A program made the position numbers and the translations under genes. A stretch of 64,000 bases of DNA from Paraspadella gotoi (taxonomy: Eukaryota; Chaetognatha). Shown one piece after another: positions 61,763-64,000 of the stretch; within the stretch, counting starts at the first letter, position 1; each line of letters starts with the position of its first letter. The notes beneath the pieces are model-generated. The model was not told the origin of the DNA. It searched no databases and worked only from the letters and a program-made list of their open reading frames with translations. Location of the stretch: positions 17,699,562-17,763,561 of the forward strand of contig CM119268.1 of NCBI GenBank assembly GCA_051294375.1, written 5' to 3'.

Positions 61763-62595
61763 CACTCTCTCACTCTTTCTCTCTCCTCTTCTCTCTCTCT
61801 CTCTCTCCTCTCTCTCCTCTCTCTCTCTCTCGTCTCTCTCTCGTCTTCTCTCCTCTCTCCCTCTCCTCCTCTTCTCTCTCGTCTCTCTCTCTCTCTCCTA
61901 AACGCGGAAGAGACGTCCCCATCTCTCATCGTCTAGAGCAAAAAGTAAAAAAAACTTCTCTTCTCAGAAAAATCGGCCTTTTTTCATCTTCTTCTTTTTC
62001 TCAGTTTTTTTTTCTTTTCTCCTCTTTTTTTTTCCCTTCCTTTTCTTTCTCCTCTCCTCCGCGCTTCTCCCTTTCTCTCGGCGTCGAAAAAAAAGAAAGA
62101 GAAAAAGAAAAGAAAAAGAAAATCCCATTGCCGAAGGATGTCGGAGGTGAACGTCCTGCGAACGGAATGAAGAGAAGGAGGAAGGAAGGAAGAAGAGGGA
62201 AGGAAAGAAAAAAAAACATAACGAGAGAAGGAGATATTTTTTTCTCGCGTCGGATGAGAAGAGAAACTCTAAAGAATCCCGACGCCGCGCCAATGAAGGG
62301 GGGGGGGGGCGGGTGGAGGAGGAAGATCCGGGTGAGAGTGGGAAAAAGGGATGCGGAGGTGAGGTGCTCGGGCTAAGGGGGCGTTGGGGGGGGGGAGAGA
62401 AGCGATTCTTTCTGCTCGTTTATTCGATGACCGCTTCTCGTTAAAACTCTGGTCATCTGTTATCGAGGTTTTTTTCTCCTCTGTGATTTCCTTTTTTTTT
62501 AATGCACATTCGAAATATGTTTAGATTAGATTATGATTGCGATTATTATACATAAAAGTATTAAATTATTTCACATATTTTTTTTTCTTTTTCAG
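59074..62595 (+). other. shep: Intron splitting RRM2 within its RNP1 motif
   Basis: It is 3.5 kb with a GTGAAG donor and TTTTTCAG acceptor. It contains GAC/GTC arrays (59255-59300, 59700-59810, 59970-60020), (CCG)n 60064-60095, (CT)n 59550-59604, G-rich patches (60605-60690, 62298-62395), a (TTTTTC)n hexanucleotide (61436-61509) and a degenerate CT block (61605-61900). The phase-1 junction rebuilds the RNP1 Gly. Confidence 0.9.
61436..61509 (+). repeat. (TTTTTC)n hexanucleotide
   Basis: About twelve CTTTTT units. Confidence 0.95.
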
Positions 62596-62751
62596 GCGTC
62601 GGTTTCGCGCGAATGGAGAAGCAGGAAACTTGCGAAAAGATCATAAACGATTTCCAACAATAAACTTGGCCGCGGATTGCAATGAACAGCTGTTAGTGAA
62701 ATTAGCCGACGGGGGCGGGGAACAAGAAGAAAAGAATCAGCAAGTAGGGAG
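62596..62751 (+). CDS. shep: Coding exon: second half of RRM2 of the shep/RBMS-type RNA-binding protein, with a one-base frame break
   Basis: The acceptor is TTTTTCAG ending at 62595. The exon reads G-VGFARMEKQETCEKIINDF, giving RNP1 (RGVGFARM, split by the intron at its first Gly) and helix 2 of RRM2. In this frame a TAA stop occurs at 62661. One base over, from about 62657, the DNA reads INLAADCNEQLLVKLADGG, which corresponds to the family's last RRM2 strand (LLVKFADGG). One base is therefore missing between about 62652 and 62662. Because conserved sequence continues on both sides, a sequencing or assembly deletion is more likely than a true stop. The likely donor is AG|GTGAGA at 62751/62752; AA|GTAGGG at 62743/62744 is an alternative. 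Downstream exons for the C-terminal tail are not in the window. Confidence 0.9.
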
Positions 62752-62968
62752 GTGAGAGACGATTGATTGACTGATTGATTGTTTTACTTGGTTAACGTCT
62801 TTTACTCGTTCGCTGAGACTTAACTCACAGAATTCTTTTATTGACAAACTCGCTGTCAAAAATAAGACAATACTTTTGTTTTGTCACTTATTCTTTTTTT
62901 TTTTCTTCTTTTTTTTTCTTTTTCGTTCTTTCTATTTTTCTTTCTGTCTTACTTTCATTTATTTTTTT

Positions 62969-62999
<31 letters not shown>

Positions 63000-63934
63000 A
63001 CTTGCTTTTCTCGGCTCTCTCTCCTCTCTCTCTCTTCTCTCTCTCTCTCTGCTCTCTCTCTCCCCCTCTCTCTCTCTCTCTCCTTCTCTCTCCTCTTCTC
63101 TCTCTCCCCCTTCTCTTTCCCTCTCTCTCTCTCTCCCTTCTCTTCTCTCTTCTCCCTCTCTCTCTCTCTAACAAGAGAGAGAACTGCAAAACGCATAAGT
63201 TTAAACGAAATCAAATTAATTTTTACTAAACGACGCGTCTGGCGCGACGACCGGAAAAACATTAAAAAGCTCAATTAAATAAATAATACGGCTTTCTTTT
63301 TTTTTTTTTCACTTCGGTTAATGAATTTTCCCATTAACTTAAAAATCGCGCGAATAGTCAAGTTCAATTGAAATATTGCGTGACCTTGGAAAAGCGATTC
63401 CAAGATTAAGTGAGACTCGGCTCACGTCGAAATTTCATTGAGATTGAATGAGATTAATTGAGATGTTATAAGATATAGAGATATCAACGGATCCACATAC
63501 AATAGTAAAATTGTCAACAAAGAAATTTCCAAGAAACCAAGATCTTTCTCGGTTAAATGTTGAAACTTCATTTGCTTAATTTGTAGTAGTAGAAACAATA
63601 AAAAAGCACTTATTTGTCTAAGTAGATTTAAACAAATTTACCTTAATGACTTTTTCAAAAAAGGATTATTTATAAAAGACACTATTCAAGTGTTTTGCCC
63701 TCTCATTACCTCACAATACACCTAACACCATGGAAGAAAAGACGAAGCTATGTAAATTATGTATCCGATTTATGATTCACCAGCTCGAATAGAACGTTAA
63801 GAAAGCCCGACTCAAATGCCATTAATTAAAGTACCGTACATGCTACAAACGCCATTCTCGCTTTAGACGCCATATTTTCGCTTCTTGCCATTAGCGACAT
63901 CCAACTCGCCGTAAAAATCTATCCGGAGCCGGGG
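62752..63934 (+). other. shep: Intron after the last exon seen, running into a terminal gap
   Basis: Contains degenerate CT sequence (62968-63170) and AT-rich DNA; gap from 63935 to the window end. No further exon seen. Confidence 0.6.
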
Positions 63935-64000
63935 NNNNNNNNNNNNNNNNNNNNNNNNNNNNNNNNNNNNNNNNNNNNNNNNNNNNNNNNNNNNNNNNNN

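Noticed and set aside
63388-63400. TGACCTTGG nuclear-receptor-type half-site
   Set aside because: A single 9-base motif without context is expected by chance in 64 kb.
63739-63801. ATG in good context (CACCATGG) near the window end
   Set aside because: The frame is only about 20 codons, with no splice signal or homology.

Overview
This window is eukaryotic genomic DNA, almost certainly from an arthropod or another protostome animal, and it is nearly all intron. The evidence is GT-AG exons scattered tens of kilobases apart, a very high load of (AG)n/(CT)n and (GAC)n/(GTC)n microsatellites, degraded interspersed repeats, and about 20 runs of N that mostly fall in or next to simple repeats. I see no operons, rRNA, CRISPR array or intact transposase. 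The exact taxon cannot be fixed from sequence alone.

One gene is recognisable, on the + strand: an RNA-binding protein of the alan shepard (shep) / RBMS family with two RRM domains. The clearest exons are at 29066-29204 (linker plus start of RRM1, RNP2 reading LYIRGL), 58915-59073 (start of RRM2, preceded by [16 protein letters not shown]2 reading LYIANL) and 62596-62751 (rest of RRM2, RNP1 reading RGVGFARM across the splice). Two further exons fit upstream in matching phase: 17309-17632 (His/Pro-, Ala- and Gln-rich) and 26257-26391 (Ser/Thr/Ala-rich). They would encode the disordered N-terminal region. The exon(s) for the second half of RRM1 should lie between 29205 and 58914 but were not found; a 993-base gap at 31800-32792 is one place they could hide. 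The first and last exons lie outside the window. The last exon seen has a one-base frame break, most likely an assembly error.

Layout: 1-17308 is microsatellite-rich sequence upstream of the first exon seen, ending in a 3.4-kb near-perfect palindrome (13713-17180). 17633-29065 holds two introns with a composite old repeat and tRNA-derived SINE head (19.6-20.6 kb) and a CpG-rich block (21.8-22.3 kb). 29205-58914 is one or more very large introns with minisatellites, a degenerate satellite (47.05-47.9 kb), two pairs of long inverted duplications (38.0-40.2 with 49.9-52.65 kb; 47.98-48.75 with 53.96-54.86 kb), a promoter- or LTR-like block (55.57-55.97 kb) and a 0.65-kb palindromic element (56.33-56.98 kb). 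59074-62595 is another intron.

No novel multi-gene system is visible. The observations most worth checking are structural: the long palindromes, of which the largest looks like a fold-back assembly artefact and the 56.3-57.0 kb one looks like a real foldback element or hairpin-RNA locus; the triple CCAAT plus TATA block; a possible G-quadruplex; and evidence that 49.9-54.9 kb is unpolished, insertion-rich sequence copied from nearby.
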